A stretch of DNA of 64,000 bases from Nocardioides sambongensis. Lineage in GTDB: Bacteria > Actinomycetota > Actinomycetes > Propionibacteriales > Nocardioidaceae. Within the stretch, counting starts at the first letter, position 1. The number at the start of each line of letters is the position of its first letter. Positions 27,265 to 37,200 of the stretch are shown here, in pieces. A program made the translations under genes and the position numbers. A model generated the notes under the pieces. That model made no database searches and had not been told where the DNA came from. It saw only the letters and a program-made list of their open reading frames with translations. Where the stretch lies: contig NZ_CP041091.1 of NCBI RefSeq assembly GCF_006494815.1, forward strand, positions 2,928,501-2,992,500, in the 5' to 3' direction.

Positions 27265-27302
27265 GCTGCGAGCCTAGGTCCGGTCCCCAATCCGCAGGGG
27301 GC

Positions 27303-28160
27303 TCAGCCCCGCGCCCTCCGCGACCAGTACGACGCCAGCAGCAGCACGATGCCCACCGCGAGCGCGACCAGGCCGATGTTGCGTGCGTGCGGGCCCAGCG
27401 ACTCCAGCACCACCTCGGTGATCAGCCGCACCAGCCCGGACCGGCCCTGCTCGGCCTCCTCCGCGGCCCGGTCGCTGAGCGGGCCGGAGGCGAGCATGGT
27501 GACGCCGGCCGCGAGAGCGATGCCGAGGCTCCCGAAGCCCGCGGTGCGCAGCCGCCCCCGGACGCCGGGGGCGATGACGACGGCGGCCAGCAGCAGCCCG
27601 CCGACCACCCACGGTCCGATCCGGGCGACGTCCTCGAGGAGCAGGTAGTTGTCGCGCTGCTCGAGGAGGGTGGACTCGCGCACCAGCGGCACCTCGAGGG
27701 TCATCTCGGGCAGGCTCAGCGCGGAGAGCCCCTGGCCGGCGAGTCGTTCCAGGACGTCCTGGAAGAGCGGGCTGATGTCGATCCGCACCCAGGCGTCGTC
27801 GTCGGCGTCGGTGCCGTCGTGCGCCAGGGCCATGAACTCGGCGTGCAGGTCGCGGTTGGCCTCCCGCCAGAACTCCGGGAAGCCCGGGCTCCGCACCACG
27901 GCCTCGGCCGCGTCGGCGACCTGCTGGTCGACCTGGTCGGGCAGGGCGAAGGGCAGGTTCTCCTCCAGCGCCGCGACGGTCGCGACACCGAGCTCGTCGG
28001 CGAGCTCGTCGCGCAGCTCCGGTTCCTCGGCCAGCGGGGCGACGGTCTCCACGTAGGCGTCGACGTCGCTGGTGCGCTCGTAGCCCCAGGCGGCCGTGAT
28101 CACGAACGGTGCGAGCACCGTCGCCACCACGACCAGGGCGGCGGCGAAGAATGCTCGCAC
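27303..28160 (-). CDS. Integral membrane protein, large extracytoplasmic loop
   Basis: A 285-residue protein beginning with GTG 28160. TM1 (about 3-27) is followed by an acidic extracytoplasmic region of about 150 residues (28-180; YERTSDVDAYVETVAPLA), then three TM segments near the C-terminus and a basic end (SYWSRRARG). The layout matches actinomycete membrane proteins of unknown function. The start is 1 bp after the stop of the DUF2510 protein gene (TGA-G-GTG), so translation is coupled. Confidence 0.75.
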   Translation of the reverse strand: MRAFFAAALVVVATVLAPFVITAAWGYERTSDVDAYVETVAPLAEEPELRDELADELGVATVAALEENLPFALPDQVDQQVADAAEAVVRSPGFPEFWREANRDLHAEFMALAHDGTDADDDAWVRIDISPLFQDVLERLAGQGLSALSLPEMTLEVPLVRESTLLEQRDNYLLLEDVARIGPWVVGGLLLAAVVIAPGVRGRLRTAGFGSLGIALAAGVTMLASGPLSDRAAEEAEQGRSGLVRLITEVVLESLGPHARNIGLVALAVGIVLLLASYWSRRARG

Positions 28161-28161
28161 C

Positions 28162-29211
28162 TCAGCGCGCTCCCGGTGCCCGGTCGGGCTGGATCAGGTC
28201 ACTCACCCTCGGGGAGGAGGAGTCGTCGCAGTCCTTGGAGTTGCACTCGTCGGAGACGAGCCAGTCGCCGTCCTCCTTGGCGAGGTGGATGAACGCCGGG
28301 TCGGTGCTCTTGGTCTCGCCGTCGAGCTCGTCGTCGATGTAGTCCTGGTTGTCACCGGTGTACTCGGTGGTCACGTCGAACTCGACGATCGCCTTGGAGT
28401 CGGTCTCGTCGTGCACCTCGACGACCTCGGAGGAGTAGTCGATGTCGTCCTGGATGTCCTCGATCGACTCGCCGTAGGTGTCCTCGAACTGCTGGCCGTA
28501 CTCTCCGAAGTCCTCGGCCGCCTCCTCCTGCTTGTCGCCGAGCTCCTTGCAGGAGTCGACCTCCTCGGAGTCGAGGGCCTCCTTCTTGCGGTCCTCGGTG
28601 AGCAGGCCGCACGCCTCCTCGTAGTCGTCGTCCAGGATCGCCTCGACGTAGTCCTTCGCCGTGTCCTCCGGGCTGTTGCCGGAGAGGAGCAGGAACCCGC
28701 CGATGCCGCAGATCAGCAGGAGCAGCGCGGCGCCGCCGGCGGCGAGGCCGATCCAGAGGCCCTTCTTGCTTCCGCCGCTCGAGCCGCCGCCGTACCCCGG
28801 CTGACCGGGCGCGCCGTAGCCCTGCTGGCCGTAGCCCTGCTGGCCGTAGCCCTGTTGCGGGTAGCCGCCCTGCTGGGCGTAGCCGCCCTGCTGGTTCGGG
28901 TCGTAGCCCCCCTGCTGCGGGTAGCCCCCCTGCTGGGCGTAGCCGCCCTGCTGGTTCGGGTCGTACCCGCCCTGGCCGGCCGCGCCCGCCGCCGCACCGC
29001 CCGCCGCCGCACCGCTGCCGTGGTCGGCAGCCCGGTTCGGGGCGATCTGGGTGGGCTGGTCGTGCACGCTGCCACCGGCGCCCGCGCCACCGTCGGCGCC
29101 GGTCCCCGGCTGCGTGTGGTCGGTCCACTGGGTGCCGTCCCACCAGCGCTGGTTGCCCTGTCCGTCGGGGTACCACCCGGGAGGGGTCGAGGGCTGGTTC
29201 GGGTCGGACAT
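28162..29211 (-). CDS. DUF2510 membrane protein with GGY/QQ-rich repeats
   Basis: A 349-residue protein. DUF2510 is at the N-terminus (PPGWYPDGQGNQRWWDGTQW). Then come an Ala/Gly linker and a prion-like segment with two 20-residue repeats of GGYDPNQQGGYAQQGGYPQQ type and three GYGQQ units. One TM segment follows (about 150-175, GLWIGLAAGGAALLLLICGI). The extracytoplasmic domain of about 170 residues is very acidic, with four Cys (DSCKELG, DECNSKDCDD). Ribosome site GGAGATGCC before the ATG. It heads an operon with the next membrane protein. Function unknown; DUF2510 proteins are envelope proteins in actinomycetes. Confidence 0.82.
   Translation of the reverse strand: MSDPNQPSTPPGWYPDGQGNQRWWDGTQWTDHTQPGTGADGGAGAGGSVHDQPTQIAPNRAADHGSGAAAGGAAAGAAGQGGYDPNQQGGYAQQGGYPQQGGYDPNQQGGYAQQGGYPQQGYGQQGYGQQGYGAPGQPGYGGGSSGGSKKGLWIGLAAGGAALLLLICGIGGFLLLSGNSPEDTAKDYVEAILDDDYEEACGLLTEDRKKEALDSEEVDSCKELGDKQEEAAEDFGEYGQQFEDTYGESIEDIQDDIDYSSEVVEVHDETDSKAIVEFDVTTEYTGDNQDYIDDELDGETKSTDPAFIHLAKEDGDWLVSDECNSKDCDDSSSPRVSDLIQPDRAPGAR
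28861..28980. repeat. 60-bp tandem direct repeat in the DUF2510 gene
   Basis: Positions 28861-28920 and 28921-28980 align base for base over 60 bp with few differences and code for the GGY/QQ-rich segment. A 15-bp unit (CTGGCCGTAGCCCTG) is repeated three times just before, at about 28813-28857. Confidence 0.85.
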
Positions 29212-29227
29212 GGCATCTCCTCGCGAA

Positions 29228-29261
29228 GATCGTCGTGGCAGATCGTGTGGTGGCGGATCGT
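29228..29261. promoter_or_regulatory. Three GATCGT repeats upstream of the DUF2510 operon
   Basis: GATCGT occurs at 29228, 29241 and 29256, the last two inside a 15-bp direct repeat (GTGGC(A/G)GATCGTGTG-like). They lie 17-50 nt upstream of the DUF2510 start. They may be tandem operator sites; this is pattern evidence only. Confidence 0.25.
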
Positions 29262-29302
29262 GGGCCATCCTCGCACGCGCGGTGCCGACCCTGCCCGCCC
29301 CG

Positions 29303-30285
29303 TCAGCGTTGCGGACCGGGGAAGAGTCCGGCGACGAACTCGAGCTTCTCGACCACGCGGTCGGGGATCACGAAGGGGTAGACGTCCGCCTTCCCCATCG
29401 AGCGGTTGATCTGGTTCAGCGCGATCGAGAACGGCACCCAGACGCCGCGCACCAGGTCGCCGAACGAGGAGAACGCGGACGGGTCGACCGAGAGGAGACC
29501 GTGCTCGGCGGCGGTCTCGCAGGTGTCGGAGATGTGCAGCACGTGGGCGAACGTCTCCGCGAAGTCCTCGAACGGGTGCATCGTGGCGTAGGTGCTGATG
29601 TAGGACTGCTCCCAGCCCTCCGGCGCACCCTCGGCGTAGTGCCGGTCGATCGCCGCCTGGTAGTCGGCGGTGTCGTCGCCGAACAGCTCGCGGCACCGGG
29701 CCACCTGCTCCTGGTCGCCGGACTGCAGCAGCCCCATCTGGACGAAGTGCCCGGTCTCGTGGCGCAGGTGGCCGAGCATGGTCCGGTACGGCTCGCCGAG
29801 GTCGACCCGGATCCGCTCCCGGCGGGCGTCGTCGGACTCGGCCAGGTCGATCGTGATCACCCCGTCGGCATGGCCGATCACCACGTCCTCGCCCGCCTCG
29901 GCGCTGGAGGAGAGCAGGTCGAAGACCAGGCCGTCGGTGGAGATCCCTCGCGCGTCGAGCTCCACCAGCAGGTGGCGCTTGGCCGCCTCCGCGTCCGGGA
30001 GCTGCCCCATCCCTCGGCGTCGGTGTCCGCGGGTCGGGTGCGGGTCAGGTCGCAGGCCGAGCACTGGCCGCCCTCGTGCCGCGCCAGCCAGGTGCACCCG
30101 GTCAGGTTCAGGTTCGCGCAGACGTGCCAGACCAGCCCGTCGGCGTCGACGTACCGGCCCGCGTCGTCGACGGGGACGATCTCCCGCTCGGCGCGGGAGA
30201 AGCCCAGCGCGCTCCCGCAGGAGTAGCACAGCGAGTTCTCCAGGTAGAGCTGGTTGCCGCAGGCGCGGCAGCGGAACGACTTCAC
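29303..30285 (-). CDS. Zinc-ribbon plus zinc-binding metallopeptidase (one frameshift)
   Basis: About 327 residues after one G is restored at 30011-30013. The N-terminus has two Cys pairs (CRACGNQLYLENSLCYSCGS) and a further Cys set (CANLNLTGCTW, CSAC) forming zinc ribbons. The C-terminal domain has HETGHFV as the HExxH zinc site and the acidic helix EDFAETFAHVLH, as in the putative zinc-binding metallopeptidase family (PF15887). GTG 30285 overlaps the stop of the transglutaminase gene (GTGA), so it is the last coupled gene of the ligase operon and may process or release its product. Confidence 0.83.
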
Positions 30286-31232
30286 CCGCGGTCTCCCTTC
30301 CTCGTGGTCGGCGCCGGGCCGGTCGGCCCGGCGTCCTGGGTACCGGTACCCAGTGGCGCCACATCGACCGAGACCGTCAGCGTGGAGGTGCTCGCCTCGG
30401 TGAAGATGACGCCTTTGACCGGCGGTACGTCACCGTAGTCGCGCCCCCAGGCCACCGTGACGTACCGGTCGTTCTGCCACTGGTCGTTGGTCGGGTCGAG
30501 CGAGAGCCACTCCTCCTCCCCGAGCCAGACGGCGAGCCAGGCGTGCGACGCGTCCGCGCCGACCACCCGCTCCTTGCCCGGCGGCGGGTCGGTGGCCAGG
30601 TAGCCGCTCACGTAGCGGGCGGCCAGCCCGTGCGCCCGCAGGCCGGCCAGCGTGAAGTGCGCGAAGTCCTGGCAGACGCCCGCCCGGCGGTGCAGGATCT
30701 CGGGCACCGTCGAGGTGACCGTGGTGGCGGTGGCGTCGTACTCGAAGTCGGTGTGGATCCGGTGGATCAGCTCGGTCACCGCCTCACCGACCGGACGCCC
30801 CGGGGTGAGCGACGCGGCGGCGTACTCGCGCGCCCCCGGGTGCATCGGCACCGCCGGGCTGGCCAGCGCGAAGTCGGTGGCCCGCCAGGCACCGGGCGCG
30901 AGCGGGTCGACCAGCGGGCGATTCGCCTCCCACGGCCGGGCGAGCAGGTCGGCGCGCGGCTCAGGGGCGACCACCTCCACCTCGCCCTGCCCGGTGATCA
31001 CCAGCTCCGTGTGCGCCTCGACGACCTGGAAGTAGGTGACCCGGTTGCCGTGGAAGTCGACCGAGGTGGAGAGGTCGGTCGGCTCCGGCCGCAGCCCCAC
31101 CCGGTACGGCGCCTCCGCGGCCCCGACCCGTTGCCAGGGCAGCTCGCGCGGGACCAGGTGCGCCACGCCCAGGCTGTCGGTGACGTCCTCGTCGTAGGTG
31201 TAGGTGGTGTGGTGGGTGACCTGGTATCTCAC
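30282..31232 (-). CDS. Transglutaminase-like (SLL1525-type) cysteine protease family protein
   Basis: A 316-residue protein with an N-terminal beta domain (RYQVTHHTTYTYDEDV, typical of Bact_transglu_N) and a transglutaminase core with the triad Cys in RAGVCQDFAHF, His in DASHAWLAVW and Asp in SLDPTND. These enzymes hydrolyse or exchange amide bonds. GTG 31232 overlaps the alpha-E gene stop by four bases and is preceded by GAGGAGG. It belongs to a fixed set with the ATP-grasp/alpha-E protein. Confidence 0.88.
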   Translation of the reverse strand: MRYQVTHHTTYTYDEDVTDSLGVAHLVPRELPWQRVGAAEAPYRVGLRPEPTDLSTSVDFHGNRVTYFQVVEAHTELVITGQGEVEVVAPEPRADLLARPWEANRPLVDPLAPGAWRATDFALASPAVPMHPGAREYAAASLTPGRPVGEAVTELIHRIHTDFEYDATATTVTSTVPEILHRRAGVCQDFAHFTLAGLRAHGLAARYVSGYLATDPPPGKERVVGADASHAWLAVWLGEEEWLSLDPTNDQWQNDRYVTVAWGRDYGDVPPVKGVIFTEASTSTLTVSVDVAPLGTGTQDAGPTGPAPTTRKGDRG

Positions 31233-33711
31233 GACACCTCCTCCTCGACGACCGCGCGGGTCTGCAGCGAGCCGAACGGCCGGGGACGCGGGCCGGTGGC
31301 GAAGTGCAGCGCACCGGCCGCCTCGGTGATCCGGCTGACCTGCGCCTCCACCGAGTCGAGGAACCCGGTCAGGTTCGGCCGGTCCGCACCACCGATCGCG
31401 ACCAGGGTGGCGGAGTCGGTCGCGGCGACCTCCGCGATCAGCTCGTCGAGCAACCGTTCGGGTCGGGTGGAGCCGGTCGAGGCCTGCTGGGCGGCCAGGT
31501 GGCGGGCCGCCTCGGTCAGGCTGAAGGTCAGCGACCGCGGGTTGTCGCCGTCCATCAGCAGCAGGTCGAGGACGCCGGCGGGACGCACGTAGTCGCGGTA
31601 GCGACGGCGGTGGGTGACCGCGCTCTCCGAGCTGGCCAGCACCGCGCTGAGCACCTCGCGGTCCACCTCCAGCCCGCGGCGCACGGTGACCACCCGGAGC
31701 AGCCGGCACAGCTGCAGTGCCCGCTCCAGGTGCCGCCCGAGGCCGATCATGTGCCAGCCCGGGTCGCGGATCATGCTCGCGGTGACCCCCTGCAGCGAGA
31801 GCACCCCGGCCAGCATCCGGCCCGCGGACTCGCCGATGGCATGGCTGTGCGGGGAGGCGCGCAGGGCCGACCCAGCGCGGGCGGTGATGCCGAAGACCCG
31901 CCACACGTCGAGCGAGAGCTGGTCGCGCACCCCCGCCAGCGCGTCGCGCAACGCGGAGAGCGACTGCGCCGCCGAGCCCTCCCGGTCGGCGTCGAGCAGC
32001 ACCGAGCGGAACTCCTGGCCGAGGTCGTCGCTGCTGCGGCCGGCCAGCGAGGCCAGTACGCCGAGCATGATCTCCAGGCTCATCCCGCCGGTGGTGCGGG
32101 GGCGGGTGCGGTAGTCCTCGGCGAGCACGTGGGCGGCCAGCACCAGGCGCAGCATGTCCTCGGCCCGCTCGGCGTAGCGGCCGACCCAGAACATGTCCTC
32201 GAGGATCCGCGGGACCGTCGAGGGCGTGGACCGGACCGAGGTCATCGGCCGCACCTCGGCCAGCCCCTGGTCCGCCTCGGCGGCGCTCGACTTGAGCACC
32301 CAGACGTCCTTGCTGCCCACCGCGCGGCCGCCGTCGCGGATGCTGGCCATGCCCCCGAGCAGCGGACGGTAGGAGGAGCCGTAGCGCAGGGTGAAGGTGC
32401 GCAGGCTGATGTCGGCGGGCCGGGCCTCCCCCGCGACCAGGCCGGGGCCTGGGAGAGCGGCAACCGCAGCTGGCCGACGTAGCGGTGCGGCGCGGCCAGG
32501 ATCCGGCGGCGCAGCAGGTCCGGGGCGAGCTCGGTGATCTGCACCCCGGTGCCATCGGTGGTCCGGATCGCGAGCTCGTCGAGCCGGCCGAGCACGTGGT
32601 CCAGGCTCTCCGGGTCGCCGCACCACCAGGTCGGCACCGAGTCCAGCCGCAGCGCCTCCCCGAGCAGGTGCTCGCACATCGCGTCCATGTAGGCCAGCAG
32701 GCCGGGGTTCTCCAGCACGCCGGCACCCAGGCTGTTGACCACGCGGACCCGCCCGCGTCGTACCGCCTCGGCCAGGCCGGCCACCCCGAGCTGGGAGTCG
32801 CCGCGCAGCTCGAGGGGATCGCTCCAGGCGCTGTCCACCCGGCGCAGGATCACGTCGACCCGCTCCAGCCGCAGCGGCGTGCGCATCAGCACCCAGCCGT
32901 CGCGCACCACCAGGTCGCTGCCCTGGACCAGCGGGAAGCCGAGGTTGGCCGCGATGGTCGCCTGGTCGTAGAAGGTCTCCGAGTGGGACCCCGGGCTGAG
33001 CACCACCACCCGCGGGTCGGCCAGGTCCTCCGGCCCGGACTGGAGCAGCGCCGAGCGCAGCGCCCAGAGGTACGGCGCCATCCGGTGCAGGTCGGCCTCA
33101 CGGTAGAGCTCGGGCATCACCCGGGAGAGCACCTTGCGGTTCTCCGCGGCGTAGCCGAGGCCCGACGGGGCCTGGGTGCGGTCGGCGAGGACCCGCCACT
33201 CCCCGTCGGCGTCGCGGCCCAGGTCGGCGGCCGACAGCACCAGCGGGCGGGGGTCGATCGCGCCGCTGCGCGCCATGATCCGGGTGAAGCCGTTGTGCCC
33301 GTAGACCAGCGCCGGTGGCAGCACCCCGTGCGCCAGCAGGGTCTGCTCGCCGTAGAGGTCGACCAGGATCGCGTTGAGCAGCTCGGCGCGCTGGGCGAGA
33401 CCGATCTCCAGCGACTTCCACGCGGTCGCGTCGAGCACCAAGGGCATCGGGTCCAGCCGCCACGGCGCGGGCCGCTGGCCGGGGCGGGAGTAGGTGACGC
33501 CGTCGTCGGCGAGGAACCGGGCGATCTCGTCGTCGACCCGCTCCAGCTCGCGCGCGCTGATCGCGACGGCCACCTCCGCCAGCGGCTTCCAGCCGGGGCG
33601 CAGGCTGCCGTCGGGCTCGACCAGCTCGTCGTACCGGGGGCTCGAGGAGCCTGCGGTCGGGACGAGCGCAGGCTGGTGCAGGCCGGCGACGTAGTCGCGG
33701 AAGACGGTCAC
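31229..33711 (-). CDS. Circularly permuted ATP-grasp fused to alpha-E domain (one frameshift)
   Basis: About 827 residues if one C is restored at the run 32444-32447; without it the two halves are out of frame. Residues 1-490 are the DUF404/DUF407 circularly permuted ATP-grasp ligase (ARSGAIDPRPLVL; VVVLSPGSHSETFYDQA; VVNSLGAGVLENPGLLAYMD). The C-terminal half (about 520-827; LEDMFWVGRYAERAEDMLRL) is the all-helical alpha-E domain (DUF403). ATP-grasp amidoligases join a carboxylate to an amine with ATP. The repaired product is a fusion, as often seen in this group. It starts 4 bp after the DUF2126 gene and overlaps the next gene. Confidence 0.87.
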
Positions 33712-33715
33712 CTTC

Positions 33716-36700
33716 TCACCGCGGCGCCGGCACCCGCCGGAGGTCGAGGGTGTGCGGGTACTCCTGGTCCCCGGCGCGGTCGCGCAGCGCGGTCAGGGCG
33801 GCGACGTCGACGGTCCCGGCGGTGTTGCGCCGGGCCTCGAAGCGGCCGGCCCGGCGGGCCTCGGCCTCGTTGGCGTTGACCGGCGGGTGGTCGTAGGTAC
33901 GTCCGCCCGGGTGGACCACGTGGTACGTCGCACCGCCCAGGCTGACCCCGGCGTGCAGGTCGACCACGTCGAAGGTCAGCGGCGAGTGCACCGGGATGGA
34001 CGGGTGCAGGCCGGACCAGGGCTGCCAGGCCTTGTAGCGGACCCCGCCGTAGAACCCGTCGCCGGGAAGCCCGGGGACGGCGGTCGCGGTCGGTGTCATC
34101 GGCACGGGGACACCCTGACACGTCACCAGGTGCCGGTGCGGGTCGATGCCGGCGACGCTGACCTGGATCCGCTCCACCGAGGAGTCGACGTAGCGCGACG
34201 TGCCGCCGCCGGTGGCCTCCTCCCCCAGCACGTGCCAGGGCTCCACGCCCTGGCGCAGCTCCATCCGGATCGGGGCGCCGCCCCCGGCGCCGTCGGTGAC
34301 GTCGGAGAAGCCGATCCGGGGGAAGCGGAACTCGGTGAACGGGGCCAGCCAGTCCACGTCGAAGGCGATCCCGGCGGCGTTCAGGTCGGCGACGACGGCG
34401 GTGATGTCGGCGACCGCGCCCTGCGGCAGCAGGAAGTCCTCGTGCAACCGGGTGCCCCAGCGGACCAGCGGGCGCCGGGCGATGTCGAGCGGCTGCTCCC
34501 AGAACATCGCGACCAGGCTGCGCACCAGCAGCGCCTGGACCAGCGCCATCTGCGGGTGCGGCGGCATCTCGAACCCGCGCAGCTCCAGCAGGCCGAGGCG
34601 GCCGCGGCTCGAGTCGGGGCTGTAGAGCTTGTCGACGCAGAACTCCGCACGGTGGGTGTTGCCGGTCAGGTCGGTGAGCAGGTGGCGCAGGGCCCGGTCG
34701 ACCGTCCACGGCGCGACCGGGTCGCCCGAGGAGGCGGCCTCCGCGGCGATCCGGCCGACCTCGGCGATGGCGATCTCCATCTCGTAGACGGCCTCCGGGC
34801 GACCCTCGTCGAAGCGGGGCGCCTGGCTGGTCGGGCCGATGAAGCGGCCGGAGAAGAGGTAGGAGAGCGCGGGGTGCTGCTGCCAGTAGGCGATCAGGCT
34901 GACCAGCAGGTCGGGGCGGCGCAGCAGCGGCGAGTCGATCGGCGCCCGCCCACCCAGGGTGAGGTGGTTGCCGCCGCCGGTGCCGGTGTGCAGCCCGTCC
35001 AGGTCGAACTTCTCGCAGGTCAGGCCCGCGTGCCGCGCCTCGGAGTAGAGGCGGGTGACCAGGTCGCGCTGCTCGCCCCAGCTGCTCGTCGGCTGCACGT
35101 TGACCTCGACGACGCCCGGGTCGGGCGTCACCGACAGCGTGGTCAGCCTCGGGTCCGGCGGCGGCGGATAGCCCTCGACGACCACCGGGCACCCGGTGCC
35201 GGCCGCCGCGCTCTCCACGACGTGCACCAGGTCGACGTAGTCCTCGAAGCGGGTGGTCGGCGGCAGGAAGACGTGGACGTGCCCGTCGCGGGCCTCGAAG
35301 GCCACCGCGGTCCGGTCGGCGCCGCGCGGGTCGGCCAGCGCCACCGCCGGCACGCCGGGCTCCGCGGCCTCGCCCGCCTCCAGGTACGACGGCTGGGCCG
35401 GGGCCTCCGGGTCGACCCAGTCGATCGAGTCCAGCGGCAGTCGCAGTCCGACCGCGCTGGTGCCGGGGGTCAGCACCAGCCGGCCCCGGCGCAACCGCCA
35501 CACCGGCGAGGTCCAGCCGGTCTCGGCCAGCGCCAGCGGCACCACCCAGCCGGTCGGCGTGCGGACCTCCGCGTCGAGCCGGGCGAGCAGGTCGGTGGCG
35601 TCCTCGTCGAGTCGGTCGAGGTCGGTGTCGGGCGGGTCGCCGTACGGCTGGCGGACGTGGTCGACGAGCGCGGCGAACGGGTCCTCGAAGGCGGGGCGGA
35701 CCTGGCTGTCCGGCAGCGAGAGCAGGTGGGCGAAGCGGCGGGCCAGCTCCTCGGCCCGGGTGGCGGCGTCGGCCAGCGCGGTCCCCTCGTCCCACGGGTC
35801 GGCGAGCCAGGACGGCTCGCGCCACAGCGGAACGCCGTCGGCGCGCCACTGCAGGGCGATGCTCCACCGCGGCAGCGGCTCCCCCGGATACCACTTGCCC
35901 TGGCCCCGGTGGACCAGGCCGCCGCGGGCGAAGGTGTCGGTGAGCCGGTCGGCCAGCGCCGCGGCCAGCTCGCGCTTGGCCGGACCGTCGGCGTCGGTGT
36001 TCCACTCCGGGGTGGAGGCGTCCGCCATCGACACGAAGGTGGGCTCCCCGCCCATCGTGAGTCGTACGTCGCCGGCGACCAGCCGCTCGTCGACCGCGGC
36101 GCCGAGGGCGTCGATGCGCTGCCACTGCTCGTCGGCGTAGGGCGCGGTGACCCGGGGGTCCTCGTGGATCCGGGTCACCCGGTTGTGGAACGCGAAGGCG
36201 ACCTCGACGGGGTCGGTGGCGCCCTCGATCGGCGCGGCGGAGCTCGGGTGCGGGGTGGCGCTGAGCGGGATGTGCCCCTCGCCGGCGAAGAGGGCGCTGG
36301 TCGGGTCCATGCCGACCCACCCGGCGCCGGGGATGAACACCTCGGCCCAGGCGTGCAGGTCGGTGAAGTCCTCGGTGGGCCCGGCGGGTCCGTCCACCCC
36401 TTCGGTCGCGTAGGCGTCCGGGGCGAGCTGGACCAGGTAGCCGGAGACGAACCGGGCGGCCAGACCGTACTGGCGCAGCAGGCTGACCAGCAGCCAGGCG
36501 CTGTCGCGACACGAGCCGATCCCGATCCGCAGCGTGTCGTCCGGCGACTGCACACCCGGCTCCATCCGGACCGAGTAGGCCACGTCACCGTGGACGGCGG
36601 CGTTGAGGCCGGCCAGGAACTGCACGGTCGGGACGCCGTCGTCGGGCAGCGCGGGCAGCTTCTCCCGCCAGCGGGCCGTCTCCTCGGCCCCCGGCACCGC

Positions 36701-37057
36701 CCGCAGGTAGGGCGCCAGGTCCGCGGCCAACCCGGGCTCGTAGTCGAACGGGAACCGCTCGGCGTGCTCCTCGATGAAGAAGTCGAACGGGTTGATCACC
36801 ATCATGTCGGCGACCAGCCCGACGGTGATGTCCAGCTCGGCGACCTTCTCCGGGAAGACGAGTCGGGCCATCCAGTTGCCGAACGGGTCCTGCTGCCAGT
36901 TCAGGAAGTGGCCGGCCGGCTCCACCTTCAGCGAGTAGGCCTCGATCGGGGTCCGGCAGTGCGGAGCCGGACGGAGCCGCACCACGTGCGGACCGACCGC
37001 GACGGGTCGCTCGAAGCGGTACGTCGTCCGGTGCTCCAGTGCCACCTTGATCGCCAT
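33716..37057 (-). CDS. DUF2126 transglutaminase family protein
   Basis: A 1113-residue protein: N-terminal Bact_transglu_N (MAIKVALEHRTTYRFERPV), then the transglutaminase core with Cys in GIGSCRDSAWLLVS, His in DLHAWAEVFIPG and Asp in GMDPTSALF. A very long DUF2126 region follows (about 320-1113; RLTMGGEPTFVSM; GTGGGNHLTLGG; FIGPTSQAPRFDEG), which resembles glutamine-synthetase/amidoligase-type folds. It is the first gene of the four-gene operon and divergent from the BrkB-like gene. Known family neighbourhoods pair it with ATP-grasp/alpha-E proteins; the product is not established. Confidence 0.9.
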   Translation of the reverse strand: MAIKVALEHRTTYRFERPVAVGPHVVRLRPAPHCRTPIEAYSLKVEPAGHFLNWQQDPFGNWMARLVFPEKVAELDITVGLVADMMVINPFDFFIEEHAERFPFDYEPGLAADLAPYLRAVPGAEETARWREKLPALPDDGVPTVQFLAGLNAAVHGDVAYSVRMEPGVQSPDDTLRIGIGSCRDSAWLLVSLLRQYGLAARFVSGYLVQLAPDAYATEGVDGPAGPTEDFTDLHAWAEVFIPGAGWVGMDPTSALFAGEGHIPLSATPHPSSAAPIEGATDPVEVAFAFHNRVTRIHEDPRVTAPYADEQWQRIDALGAAVDERLVAGDVRLTMGGEPTFVSMADASTPEWNTDADGPAKRELAAALADRLTDTFARGGLVHRGQGKWYPGEPLPRWSIALQWRADGVPLWREPSWLADPWDEGTALADAATRAEELARRFAHLLSLPDSQVRPAFEDPFAALVDHVRQPYGDPPDTDLDRLDEDATDLLARLDAEVRTPTGWVVPLALAETGWTSPVWRLRRGRLVLTPGTSAVGLRLPLDSIDWVDPEAPAQPSYLEAGEAAEPGVPAVALADPRGADRTAVAFEARDGHVHVFLPPTTRFEDYVDLVHVVESAAAGTGCPVVVEGYPPPPDPRLTTLSVTPDPGVVEVNVQPTSSWGEQRDLVTRLYSEARHAGLTCEKFDLDGLHTGTGGGNHLTLGGRAPIDSPLLRRPDLLVSLIAYWQQHPALSYLFSGRFIGPTSQAPRFDEGRPEAVYEMEIAIAEVGRIAAEAASSGDPVAPWTVDRALRHLLTDLTGNTHRAEFCVDKLYSPDSSRGRLGLLELRGFEMPPHPQMALVQALLVRSLVAMFWEQPLDIARRPLVRWGTRLHEDFLLPQGAVADITAVVADLNAAGIAFDVDWLAPFTEFRFPRIGFSDVTDGAGGGAPIRMELRQGVEPWHVLGEEATGGGTSRYVDSSVERIQVSVAGIDPHRHLVTCQGVPVPMTPTATAVPGLPGDGFYGGVRYKAWQPWSGLHPSIPVHSPLTFDVVDLHAGVSLGGATYHVVHPGGRTYDHPPVNANEAEARRAGRFEARRNTAGTVDVAALTALRDRAGDQEYPHTLDLRRVPAPR

Positions 37058-37200
37058 GGGGACACCCTAGGGAACGGGGCGGCAGGACGGGTTTCGTCGC
37101 GGTGACGTCCTCGCGGTCCCCTGCATCCCAGAACCCGGTCCTCGGTGTCGGTAGCCTTCACCCGACCACCGCGCCCGGAACAGACGAAGGCAGACGCAGC

